Shown in pieces: positions 18,132 through 26,083 of a stretch of 39,469 nt of DNA. Where the stretch lies: the NCBI GenBank assembly GCA_964429135.1, contig CAYSAU010000021.1, positions 1-39,469 on the forward strand, written 5' to 3'. The DNA is from CAZSDU01 sp964429135. Its GTDB lineage: Bacteria > Bacteroidota > Bacteroidia > Bacteroidales > FEN-979. Position 1 is the first letter of the stretch. Each line of letters begins with the position of its first letter. The position numbers and the translations under genes were made by a program. Under the pieces are notes generated by a model. It ran no database searches. It was not told the DNA's origin and saw only the letters and a program-made list of their open reading frames with translations.

Positions 18132-18520
18132 CAGTATTTCTCAGTTTGAAACGTTCCTTTGAACTTCAGAAAAATAACTTCTTCCGACCTAAAGACGGCA
18201 GCGACATCGTACTCATGATCCGATTTGGTCTTTAAATCCAGGTCAATGTCAAGAACCTGATGGATCATTGGGTTGATCATGGAGAGGAATTTTATATTAT
18301 CGGATTTTCCCAAGAACAGTGGTTTTTTCAGGATCTCCATGGCGATTTCCCTTATCATTTCCACCTGGCATACCCCAGGGACAACAGGATTGCCTGGAAA
18401 ATGACCGGCAAAAATGGGATGGGATGGGATAAACGCTACACTGGTATGAAATTTCTTCAATACTTCTTCTTCAGCTTTTGTATCTATCCGGAGCAGTGTG
18501 TAGAAACTTTTTTGCAGCAT
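18131..18520 (-). CDS. FabZ-like 3-hydroxyacyl-ACP dehydratase
   Basis: A 129-residue hotdog protein with the FabZ signature GHFPGNPVVPGVCQVE: His40 and Glu54 match the catalytic pair. It would remove water from 3-hydroxyacyl-ACP to give the trans-2-enoyl group, the step that leaves double bonds in a polyene when no enoyl reductase follows. I see no FabI/FabK-like enoyl reductase in the window, which fits polyene formation. It is the first gene of a coupled block (dehydratase, thioesterase, two crotonases, KAS III, radical SAM, dehydrogenase) and has a candidate promoter in the 56-bp gap upstream. Confidence 0.88.
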   Translation of the reverse strand: MLQKSFYTLLRIDTKAEEEVLKKFHTSVAFIPSHPIFAGHFPGNPVVPGVCQVEMIREIAMEILKKPLFLGKSDNIKFLSMINPMIHQVLDIDLDLKTKSDHEYDVAAVFRSEEVIFLKFKGTFQTEKY

Positions 18521-18536
18521 ATTTTGGATTAAAATG

Positions 18537-18567
18537 TAAAAGTACGAAAATCGTCAGAATGTGCAAA
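18537..18567 (-). promoter_or_regulatory. Candidate Bacteroidetes promoter for the FabZ-led module
   Basis: Read on the minus strand, a -33 element TTTG (18564-18567) is followed after 19 bases by TACTTTTA (18537-18544), one mismatch from the TAnnTTTG -7 consensus. The transcript would start near 18531, about ten bases before the FabZ-like ATG. The spacing fits known Bacteroidetes promoters; activity is untested. Confidence 0.45.
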
Positions 18568-18576
18568 AGGCCATGC

Positions 18577-19056
18577 TCAGAGATTCATATGCCTCAATTG
18601 CATCCTCAGTTGGATACCGGGATTGGTGATGGTGATTCGTCCCGGCCAGGAAGTTTCACCCGTTTCGAATGAAATCTCAGCTTTATTGATGAAATTCTGA
18701 CCGGACATGACTTGCCCATAAATAAGCAGACGGAAATCCCGTTCAAAAATCCTGACCATAGCTTTTTTATTCATGGGTTCAAAAAGGTAATTGACTTTAA
18801 AATATTTCTGGTATAATTCAAAATCATAGATAGTCATCCCGATTTCATTGGAGAAAACGATATGATAGGCAGAGTCTGTTTTTTTGATCATGGTGTACCC
18901 GCTCAAGTGAATTTTCCTGATATCGAATGAGGTTTTAAAAAGCGCTTTATCGAAGGTCCCGGAAAAAGGAGGATCCCATACCACAAGGTGTTTGGCGGGA
19001 CTGCAAGCCAAGAGAAATAAGATCAGAAGCAGGCTACTTAAGGGCAAATTTTTCAT
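18577..19056 (-). CDS. Putative outer-membrane lipoprotein
   Basis: A 159-residue protein starting MKNLPLSS, with a type II signal peptide and lipobox LLAC (Cys about residue 18) followed by SPAKHL. The start at 19056 is chosen because it places the signal peptide at the N-terminus; an upstream in-frame start would bury it. The rest is beta-rich with no motif I recognise (GTFDKALFKTSF, IYGQVMSGQNF). It overlaps the LolA-like gene by 23 bp and follows it directly, a pairing that suggests a LolB-like or cargo-receptor role at the outer membrane. That role is inference from context. Confidence 0.8.
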   Translation of the reverse strand: MKNLPLSSLLLILFLLACSPAKHLVVWDPPFSGTFDKALFKTSFDIRKIHLSGYTMIKKTDSAYHIVFSNEIGMTIYDFELYQKYFKVNYLFEPMNKKAMVRIFERDFRLLIYGQVMSGQNFINKAEISFETGETSWPGRITITNPGIQLRMQLRHMNL

Positions 19057-19666
19057 CCGGAATGGTTTGATTGATCTTCTTTTCAAGGAAGCTGATGCGG
19101 GTATAATCACCTGAAGTTTCACGCATTTCTAATTGATCGACGGAAAAATCGATTTTATTAAAGTACAGCCAGACTTCTCCCAGGGATTCTTTTATTTTGG
19201 CATTCAAAGGCGTCAGCTTACATAGAATCCGGCCCTGGGTTTCCGCGATTTCTGACGAAAAATTTTTAGCATCATCGAGTAGTGTTCCTTGTACCGCACC
19301 CATGATAATGTTGTTAACTTCTCGAAAAACCCTGCTGGATTGAAGATTAATCTTGTTTTCCCTGTTTTCGTCACGAACCAGCATCTGATCCTGATTGATG
19401 ATGATCAGGTAGGGGAAGGGGGTGAGATATTCCCATCTGAGTTTCTTTTCTTTTTTAAAAAGAAATTTTCCTTTGGAGATAATTCTCTCAGCCATCACAC
19501 TCATTTCTTTAACCTGGATAAAATCACTCTCTATCGTGGTGGTTTTCATGGCCATTTCCCTGACCTTTTGTTTGATTTCAATGATTTTAGCTTGGCTCAG
19601 TGGTCCCGGTTGGCAGAAAGTTTGCTGGATCATTAAGCAGCATAGGAAAACCATCAATTTGTTCAT
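19034..19666 (-). CDS. LolA-like outer-membrane lipoprotein carrier
   Basis: A 210-residue protein with a cleavable signal peptide (residues ~1-18, ending near TFCQPG) and the LolA-type beta pattern: an ESDFIQVKEM strand, GKFLFKKEKKLRWEY and a LIIINQDQML segment. LolA proteins ferry lipidated molecules across the periplasm. Homologues in aryl-polyene/flexirubin loci are thought to move the pigment or its lipid precursor to the outer membrane. It overlaps the lipoprotein gene and starts 1 bp after the polysaccharide deacetylase stop. It need not be the housekeeping LolA. Confidence 0.88.
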   Translation of the reverse strand: MNKLMVFLCCLMIQQTFCQPGPLSQAKIIEIKQKVREMAMKTTTIESDFIQVKEMSVMAERIISKGKFLFKKEKKLRWEYLTPFPYLIIINQDQMLVRDENRENKINLQSSRVFREVNNIIMGAVQGTLLDDAKNFSSEIAETQGRILCKLTPLNAKIKESLGEVWLYFNKIDFSVDQLEMRETSGDYTRISFLEKKINQTIPDEKFALK

Positions 19667-19667
19667 C

Positions 19668-20468
19668 TTAATCTATATTTATCATTTGATCCAATGAAAT
19701 GATACGGAATCCCTTGGCATGAATTTCATCGATTAACCTCTCCAGGATTCCAGCCGTAATTTTCTGATTGTCATGCATCAGTATGATGTCGCCGGGGGTT
19801 AGTTTCCGAATGACACGCTTGAGCAGGATTTCCGGTTCCCGGATCAGGGTATCCTTTGACCAATTGCTCCAGGCAATGACTTTGTATGATGTTTTACGGA
19901 TTGCCCTGGAAACCATGGGATTGATGACTCCATAGGGAGGACGGAAAAACATCGGTTTACTGCCTGTGATGGTCTGTATCAAAGTTTCGGTTTGGATAAT
20001 ATCCCGGTATATTCTTTTTGCCGGCCAGAAATCCCAGAAGTTGGTATGGGCATAGGAATGATTTCCCAGGATATGGCCTTCATCAGTCATTCTTTTTACG
20101 ATGGCTTCGTGATTAGGGATATGTTTTCCCATGATGAAAAAGGTCGACGTCACGTTTTTTTTCCTTAATATATCTAAAATCACAGGACTGATATGAGGGT
20201 CAGGGCCGTCATCAAAGGTTAAGGCGACCACCTTGGAGGTGGTATTTTTCCTGCAGATTACCGGTTTATAATGAAAACCGGAACAGGGATAGAAAGAGAG
20301 GATAAAAGGGGCTACGAGGTAGAGGATGATCAACGGAAGATAATAGAAGCAGGGGTGATGGCAGAAATGATTGAAAATAAAAAAATCGCAGGGACAGATA
20401 ATGAACTTTATCAGATTGAGTACCAGTAATAACAGAAAAAAAAACAGGGTAGCGCTTCGGAAATTCAT
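19668..20468 (-). CDS. Polysaccharide deacetylase family protein (NodB-like)
   Basis: A 266-residue protein with two N-terminal hydrophobic segments (~8-25 and ~41-60) followed by a NodB homology domain. Motifs: TFDDGPDPH with Asp86/Asp87, metal ligands His137 and His141 in GNHSYAHTN, FRPPYG, and LMHDN near the C-terminus. The metal site appears complete. Family members remove N-acetyl groups from polysaccharides or other acetamides in the envelope; here the substrate could be a glycan headgroup made by the GT2 enzyme. It lies 2 bp after the fused ketosynthase gene. Such genes recur in flexirubin-type loci. Confidence 0.87.
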   Translation of the reverse strand: MNFRSATLFFFLLLLVLNLIKFIICPCDFFIFNHFCHHPCFYYLPLIILYLVAPFILSFYPCSGFHYKPVICRKNTTSKVVALTFDDGPDPHISPVILDILRKKNVTSTFFIMGKHIPNHEAIVKRMTDEGHILGNHSYAHTNFWDFWPAKRIYRDIIQTETLIQTITGSKPMFFRPPYGVINPMVSRAIRKTSYKVIAWSNWSKDTLIREPEILLKRVIRKLTPGDIILMHDNQKITAGILERLIDEIHAKGFRIISLDQMINID

Positions 20469-20470
20469 TC

Positions 20471-22819
20471 TTATGCTTTGCTAAGTAAAGTGAAGCTGTG
20501 TTCTAGATTGCGATAATGATTATAAAGCAGAACTTTTCTGATGGGATTACTATGATCCCCTCTGATGCTAATCATTTCCGGGACATGGTCATGTTTTATG
20601 ACCATGGAAGCAAGCCAGAGCCCGAAGCCTCCGGCTGTCTGATATTCACCTGACAGGTGTTTGAAGGCGGCCATATTGGAATTTTCAGGTAAGTGGTCTA
20701 TGAGGTATTGGTATGGCTTGTCATCCAGAATATCTCCGTTTTTACCCAAAATCCATAAATCTATATCCGGCAAACCAATTTCATGTGCAGTCAGGAAACG
20801 CTTAAGTTGATCTAAGATTTCTTCATGATCAAAGGGTTTGTAAATCAAAGACAGCCCATTCAGGATGGCATAGGTTTTCTCGGTTTTTTCCGACCCCAGC
20901 AGGAAAAAGGCCGCTCCTTCCCCTGCAAGGCTGCCGGGTGTTGGGGTATGAAGCAGATTGGTGCTTAGGAAAGGTTTGCGTTTCCAGTGTCCAAGGCGAT
21001 AGGTGATGTGGAAAGAATTTTCGGTCAATTCGTCCATCCCGCCGGTAAGGATTTCGCTGGCATTTCCCTGTCCGATTTTTATCATGGCATCGGTCAAAGC
21101 GGTTTCAAACGAAAATCCGCGGTGACAATAAGTGAAATTATCATGATGGCACTTCAGCAACAGGGCGATCTGGGCGCTGACCGTATTATGTGTGGACTGG
21201 ATGAATGAAGTGGGAGTGAGGAGTTCTTCTTTGTTCCGAATCATGGTAGTCAGAAATTTTTCCGTATCCTCGATACATCCCAGACCAGTTCCTGTAATGA
21301 TTGCATCAGGGAGCTTGCATCCCGCATCCTGCAAACAGACTTTTGAAGCGGCTACCCCCATTTTGATCAGACGGCTCATGCGTCGAACCATATCCCCACT
21401 GATATAATCCTTGTAAACCGGTTCCTGGCATTTGATAAAATTCGATTCTACTGCTACGATATCTTCCAGGAAATGATTATTGTCAAGGGTTTTTTGGGGT
21501 GAGACCAGCCCAAGTCCATTAATATAAACGGGAAGCGACAGGACATCCGCTATCCGTTTTTCAGGAGAAACCTGGTTCAACCCTGAACTGTCGAGATTCT
21601 GAATTTCAGCATTCCCGAATTTTGAAAGTATGATGGCAGAATTGTTCCCTCCGAATCCGAATGAGTTGGAAAGAACGGTATTGACGGAGATTCCTTTCTT
21701 CAATTCAGTGACCGGGAAAAGGTTTAGTTCCTTCATCGGTGTTGCCCAGTTGAGGTTGGGAAAAATGCAGTCATGCTGAATGGAAAGTAGGGAAATTACG
21801 GCTTCTATGGCACCTGCCGCACCCAGCGTGTGCCCGGTGTACGATTTGGTCGAACTGAAGAGGGGAACCCTGCCTCCAAAAACTTTTGAAATGGCAAAGC
21901 CTTCTGAAAGGTCATTGTTTTGTGTCCCGGTACCATGAACATTGATATAATTAATCTGATCTGGCATCAGTCCGCTCATGGACAATGCCTTTTCCATGGC
22001 GAGGCGGGCTCCGGTCCCTTCAGGGGAGGAGGCCGTTTGGTGATAGGCATCATTGGCATTTCCGTATCCGGATAATACACCGAATATTTTTTTCTCAGGG
22101 GAAAAAGCGGTTTTTTCCGATTCAAGAACCAGAAATGCAGCACCTTCACCGATGGTGAGACCGGCCCTGTTTTCGTCAAATGGCCGGCACCCGTTTTTAT
22201 CCAGAATCATCAGGGTATTGAAACCGTTTAACGTAAAGCGGGTCACGGCATCGGTTCCTCCCACCACCACACGGTCCAATATCCCGTTTCTGATTAACTG
22301 GGCGCCCAGCATCATCGCATTGGCGGATGAACTACAGGCTGTGCTGATGGTGGTGACGAATGCTGAAATTCCGAGATCATCGGCTATTCTTTCCGTGGAA
22401 TCACCGCAATCGTGATGGATGATATCCCTTAATCTTCCTTTTTGCGGATGAATAAGAAAATCTTCGAAAAAGTGTTCACTTCTGTCCATTCCCCCGACTG
22501 TGGTGGCAGAAATCAAGCCTGTGGGAAATTTCTTCAGATCGCTGATTCCGGATGATCTAAGCGCCTCCCTGGCAGCCATCATCCCCAATAAAGTCGTCCT
22601 GGTATAGTTGGTCTTTGGTTCAAGGGCAAGGATTTCTACGAGTTCGTCATTGGTTTTTTTAACTTCTGCTATGGGAAGTTTCCCTTGATGTAAGGTTTTC
22701 AGCAGCGTAATTGCTCCGATTCCCGACTTTCCCTCAAGCAAAGATTCCAGTACTTCTTCTGCGTTATTACCAATGGAGGAGATAATCCCGATACCTGTAA
22801 TATAAATTTTTTTTGACAT
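20471..22819 (-). CDS. Fused ketosynthase-chain length factor (KS-CLF)
   Basis: A 782-residue fusion of two thiolase-fold units. Residues 1-~400 are a FabF-type ketosynthase with Cys162 (STACSSSAN), His295 (NVHGTGT) and His330 (YTGHTLGAAG). After a linker (~402-428) residues ~430-782 are a CLF-like unit (VYINGLGLVSPQ) in which the nucleophile region reads CHRGFSFE (565-572), with Gly568 aligning to Cys by hand. The His motifs are replaced by GKNGDIL and FKHLSGEY. The two halves correspond to ApeO/ApeC-type partners of aryl polyene synthesis, which act as a heterodimer. The two upstream genes encode the same pair unfused. A candidate promoter lies in the 47-bp gap upstream. Confidence 0.9.
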   Translation of the reverse strand: MSKKIYITGIGIISSIGNNAEEVLESLLEGKSGIGAITLLKTLHQGKLPIAEVKKTNDELVEILALEPKTNYTRTTLLGMMAAREALRSSGISDLKKFPTGLISATTVGGMDRSEHFFEDFLIHPQKGRLRDIIHHDCGDSTERIADDLGISAFVTTISTACSSSANAMMLGAQLIRNGILDRVVVGGTDAVTRFTLNGFNTLMILDKNGCRPFDENRAGLTIGEGAAFLVLESEKTAFSPEKKIFGVLSGYGNANDAYHQTASSPEGTGARLAMEKALSMSGLMPDQINYINVHGTGTQNNDLSEGFAISKVFGGRVPLFSSTKSYTGHTLGAAGAIEAVISLLSIQHDCIFPNLNWATPMKELNLFPVTELKKGISVNTVLSNSFGFGGNNSAIILSKFGNAEIQNLDSSGLNQVSPEKRIADVLSLPVYINGLGLVSPQKTLDNNHFLEDIVAVESNFIKCQEPVYKDYISGDMVRRMSRLIKMGVAASKVCLQDAGCKLPDAIITGTGLGCIEDTEKFLTTMIRNKEELLTPTSFIQSTHNTVSAQIALLLKCHHDNFTYCHRGFSFETALTDAMIKIGQGNASEILTGGMDELTENSFHITYRLGHWKRKPFLSTNLLHTPTPGSLAGEGAAFFLLGSEKTEKTYAILNGLSLIYKPFDHEEILDQLKRFLTAHEIGLPDIDLWILGKNGDILDDKPYQYLIDHLPENSNMAAFKHLSGEYQTAGGFGLWLASMVIKHDHVPEMISIRGDHSNPIRKVLLYNHYRNLEHSFTLLSKA

Positions 22820-22843
22820 TCCCGGACATTAAACGATTCGGGG

Positions 22844-22874
22844 CAAAAATACGGGAATTAAAATTATCAGGCAA
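22844..22874 (-). promoter_or_regulatory. Candidate promoter for the fused KS-CLF gene
   Basis: On the minus strand TTG (22872-22874, inside the last codons of the CLF gene) is followed after 20 bases by TATTTTTG (22844-22851), an exact match to TAnnTTTG. The start codon is at 22819, so the leader would be about 20 bases. Confidence 0.42.
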
Positions 22875-23928
22875 CTGCCTGGATAAGGAGGAGGGAGTGA
22901 TTTACATTCCGGAAGTGGTTATAAAGTAGGATGTTCTTCATTTTTTCCGGTCTGATGTCATTGAATGCAAGGATTTCAGGAAAGACTTGCCGTTTGAGTA
23001 CATGGGCTGCAACAAAAAGACCAAATCCGGTGGCTGTATGGTATTCTCCGCAAAGGTGCTTGAACCAGGCTGCAGGCTTACCCGGAAAAAGCCTCATTAA
23101 AAAATCATGATAAACATAATCCCAATTCGTATCCCCGTTGATTCCGGTAATTACCAGGTCGATCTTATCTGGAGTTAGGGAAAGCTGACTAAGAAAGTTT
23201 TTGGTTTGTTGATGCAATTGATCTTGGTCAAGGGGCTTGTATATCGTTTCAACACCGGCCAATTTGGCATAAGCAGAAGATTTTTGCGTTTTCGACAGCA
23301 TAAAATATGCCGCTCCTTCACCAGGCAGCGCACCTGGTCCCGGCTCAAGCAATAAACGGAGATTGCTGAATGCGGTCATTTTCCATAATCCAATCCTGCG
23401 CGTGATCTGAAGATGATTCATGGTCATTTCATCGATTCCGCCAGCCAGCACATGATCAGCCGATCCTTCTTCCAATTGCATCATGGCATCCTGAAGCACG
23501 CTTTCAAAAGAAAATGCCCGGTGAACATAAGTGGAATTATATCCGTGACATTTAAGGATGATGGCAATCTGGGAACTGATCGTATTATAAGTGGATTGTA
23601 TAAAAGGTGTAGGGTTAAGAAACTTTTCTTCTTTGGTGATTTCTCCCAAAATTTTTTCCGTATCCTCTACACTGCCCAGTCCTGTCCCGGTGATGATCGC
23701 ATCCGGCTGTATTCCTTCCGTCTCTTCCTGACATATTTTTGCAGCACTGATACCCATTTTGATCAATCTGCTCATTCTTCTCGACAAGATCGGGTTGATG
23801 TAGTTTTTATAAACAGGTTCAATGCACTTCAGGAAATCAGCATAATGCTCTACCAATGGGGCAAGAAATTCTCCCTTTTCAAGGGTGTTCTGAGGGGAAA
23901 TAAGACCGATACCGTTGATGAAAGCCAT
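22867..23928 (-). CDS. Stand-alone chain length factor (ApeC-like KS homologue)
   Basis: A 353-residue thiolase-fold protein closely similar to the C-terminal half of the downstream fused protein (shared INGxGLxSPQxTL, RRMSRLIKMG, ITGTGLG, FKHLxGEY). It lacks the catalytic Cys, since the region reads VHRAFSFES, and lacks the HGTGT and GHTxGA histidines (it has GINGDTN and FKHLCGEYH). It should act as a non-catalytic partner that sets chain length. Its ATG overlaps the stop of the ketosynthase gene by one base (TAATG), which points to stoichiometric synthesis of a KS/CLF heterodimer. Confidence 0.88.
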   Translation of the reverse strand: MAFINGIGLISPQNTLEKGEFLAPLVEHYADFLKCIEPVYKNYINPILSRRMSRLIKMGISAAKICQEETEGIQPDAIITGTGLGSVEDTEKILGEITKEEKFLNPTPFIQSTYNTISSQIAIILKCHGYNSTYVHRAFSFESVLQDAMMQLEEGSADHVLAGGIDEMTMNHLQITRRIGLWKMTAFSNLRLLLEPGPGALPGEGAAYFMLSKTQKSSAYAKLAGVETIYKPLDQDQLHQQTKNFLSQLSLTPDKIDLVITGINGDTNWDYVYHDFLMRLFPGKPAAWFKHLCGEYHTATGFGLFVAAHVLKRQVFPEILAFNDIRPEKMKNILLYNHFRNVNHSLLLIQAVA

Positions 23929-25190
23929 TAATCTGTTGAATTATGGGATATTGTGAACGCATTATTTTCCGGCATTCTATTCTTTTCCTCACTGACCTTT
24001 TTAAAGATTAAGGAAGTGTCGTTACCGCCGAAGCCGAAGGAATTCGACATGACGACCTGCACCGGGAACTTGGTGATCAGTTTTTCAACCGGCGAAAAAT
24101 GGAGTTCAGGGATAGGTGTTTTGAAGTTCAGGTTTGGCCAGATCACCTGGTGCTGAATACACAGCATGGAAAGGATAGCTTCGGTGGAACCTGCAGCGCT
24201 GGTGGTATGTCCTGTGAAAGGCTTGGTAGAACTAACTTTCGGGATGTCTGTGCCAAAAACCCTTTCAATGGCAAGACCTTCTGATAAATCATTATTATCC
24301 GTTCCGGTTCCATGGGCGTTGATATAATCAATGTCACCCGGGTATAGTCCGCTTATTTTGAGGGCTTCTTTCATGGCCAGGTAAGCCCCGGTTCCATCGG
24401 GAGAAGAAGCGGTCTGGTGATATGCTTCACAGGAATTGCCCCATCCGACTAATTCTGCAATGATATGGTTCCCGGTGATTTTCAAAGAGGTTTCCGATTC
24501 CAGCATCACAAAGGCAGCACCTTCTCCCAGGGTGATTCCGTTACGGTTGACATCAAAGGGTTTACAGGCTTCCTTATCCAGGATTTTAAGGGCATTGAAA
24601 CCATTCAGGTGGAATTTTGTTAGTGACTCGCAACCTCCTGCCAGCACCCGGTCCAGTTTTCCGTTCCGGATCATCCTGGCGCCTAACAGAATCGCATTGG
24701 CAGAGGAAGAGCAAGCCGTACTGATGGTCGTCACATAATCCCTTATTCCCAGATGATCAGCAATTTTCTCCGTACTGTCGGCACAATCATAGGAATCAAT
24801 GTAAATGTTCCGGGAATCATTGTTCAGAAAATCCTCATAGTACAATTCGCAGCGATCCATGCCACCTACTGTGGTTGCGGAAATCAAACCTGTTTTTAAT
24901 CCCTTTTCAGGTTTCATCTTTGCATTATGGCATGCTTCCGTCGCGGCAATGATACCGAAGAGGGCGTTTCTTGAATATCCTTCTTGAAAAGGAATTCCTG
25001 CCAAAGCGAATAATTCCTGATGATTATAGGGGACTTCTGCCACGGGAATTTCATGTCTCAGGCTGGTTTCCAGGATACGGATTGTCCCTATTCCTGAATA
25101 ACCTTTTAGAAGACTGGACAGGTTTTCCTGAAGATTTTTACCAATAGCAGAAATGATACCGGAAGCGGTAATGAAAATCCTTGAAGGCAT
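23928..25190 (-). CDS. FabF-type ketosynthase, partner of the adjacent CLF
   Basis: A 420-residue ketosynthase with the full triad: Cys160 (ISTACSSSAN), His293 (NAHGTGT) and His328 (FTGHTTSAAG), plus SNSFGFGGND near the C-terminus. It is strongly similar to the N-terminal half of the fused KS-CLF (shared GLISATTVGGMDR, DCxDSTEKIADHLG-like stretch and NGFNxLxILDK). The KS/CLF pair at 22867-25190 and the fused gene are therefore products of one duplication. It follows an ACP gene by 3 bp. It would carry out iterative malonyl extension of the polyene. Confidence 0.92.
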   Translation of the reverse strand: MPSRIFITASGIISAIGKNLQENLSSLLKGYSGIGTIRILETSLRHEIPVAEVPYNHQELFALAGIPFQEGYSRNALFGIIAATEACHNAKMKPEKGLKTGLISATTVGGMDRCELYYEDFLNNDSRNIYIDSYDCADSTEKIADHLGIRDYVTTISTACSSSANAILLGARMIRNGKLDRVLAGGCESLTKFHLNGFNALKILDKEACKPFDVNRNGITLGEGAAFVMLESETSLKITGNHIIAELVGWGNSCEAYHQTASSPDGTGAYLAMKEALKISGLYPGDIDYINAHGTGTDNNDLSEGLAIERVFGTDIPKVSSTKPFTGHTTSAAGSTEAILSMLCIQHQVIWPNLNFKTPIPELHFSPVEKLITKFPVQVVMSNSFGFGGNDTSLIFKKVSEEKNRMPENNAFTISHNSTD

Positions 25191-25193
25191 TCA

Positions 25194-25451
25194 CTATTGC
25201 TTTTGATGCTCTGTGATATATTCAGCCATGGTACGAATGGAATAGAATATCTTTTTTCCGTCTTTAGGGTCTTCAATTTTTAATCCGTAATTTTTCTCAA
25301 GCAGAACAATCAATTCAAGGGCATCAATACTGTCTAACCCCAATCCTTCTCCGAAAAGGGGAGAATCAGGGTTAATATCATCCACTGAAATGTCTTCCAG
25401 GTTTAATTGTTCGATGACTTCTTTCTTCAGTTTGTTGATTAATTCTTCCAT
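25194..25451 (-). CDS. Acyl carrier protein
   Basis: An 85-residue ACP with the phosphopantetheine Ser41 in GLGLDSIDALEL. The FGEGLGLDSID style is typical of aryl-polyene carrier proteins rather than housekeeping AcpP, which usually has DSL. It is placed 3 bp upstream of the KS of a KS/CLF pair and 10 bp after the half-CLF gene, so it is the best candidate for the carrier on which the polyene chain grows. Confidence 0.92.
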   Translation of the reverse strand: MEELINKLKKEVIEQLNLEDISVDDINPDSPLFGEGLGLDSIDALELIVLLEKNYGLKIEDPKDGKKIFYSIRTMAEYITEHQKQ

Positions 25452-25461
25452 AAAATTTATT

Positions 25462-26082
25462 TCATTTGTTTTCGAATATTTCTTTCAGGGTAAGGGAGGA
25501 AAACTTCCACGAGGATGTTTCCTGTCCCACCATGCACATCAGGGCTTCATATTTATCACCCATCAATTCCACCCATCCGCACAGACAGTTGGGTATCCTT
25601 TTGTTTTGTATCAGTTCATTAACATAATTCACCAGGATTTCCGTTTCGAATGTTTCAGAGATCAGAAAAACATTCTCCCCTTTCATTTTATGCCTGATAC
25701 AGATTTCACCAATGACGATATTGGGCAAAGTGTATACAAAAACCGAAGGACTGGGAAAATACCGGGAACGATCTTTAATGGATTCCTGGTGAAGGATGTC
25801 GGTATCTAGGCTTGCACTCGAATTAGCCAAAACGACACCACTCAGTGCTTGATTATTGTAGTTTGTTACGCTTGTCCCTAAAACCATTTCTGCCGACAGG
25901 AAGCCAAGTTTACTCAGATTATCCATTTTATAAAACTTTGGATAAACGATTCCTTCCTGTTTGAAGAAAGATTTTATAAAGTCTGCAAAATTAACAAAAT
26001 TTTCCTTATAAAAACGCAATTGGTCATTCACTATGACCTTTTGTTCCCTGATCAGGCAATAGGAGGAAATGTAGAGATCCAT
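25462..26082 (-). CDS. Half-length CLF-like protein (N-terminal thiolase-fold domain only)
   Basis: A 206-residue protein. Hand alignment places it on the N-terminal half of the two CLFs: LYISSYCLI against FINGIGLI, NLSKLGFLSAEM against RLIKMGISAAK, GVVLANSSASLDTD against AIITGTGLGSVEDT, and SPSVFVYTLPN against NPTPFIQSTYN. It ends after the CLCGWVE segment, where full-length CLFs read LAGGID. No catalytic Cys or His is present and the C-terminal half is missing. The ORF is intact and opens two bases after the preceding ketosynthase stop, so it looks like a maintained gene rather than decay. I chose the ATG at 26082; an upstream in-frame start would overlap the KS gene. Probably a reduced partner subunit for that KS (inference). 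Confidence 0.78.
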   Translation of the reverse strand: MDLYISSYCLIREQKVIVNDQLRFYKENFVNFADFIKSFFKQEGIVYPKFYKMDNLSKLGFLSAEMVLGTSVTNYNNQALSGVVLANSSASLDTDILHQESIKDRSRYFPSPSVFVYTLPNIVIGEICIRHKMKGENVFLISETFETEILVNYVNELIQNKRIPNCLCGWVELMGDKYEALMCMVGQETSSWKFSSLTLKEIFENK

Positions 26083-26083
26083 G

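Noticed and set aside
25462..26082. Calling the half-length CLF a pseudogene
   Set aside because: The reading frame is intact, starts right after the KS stop, and lies next to the ACP with normal spacing, which argues for a maintained gene.
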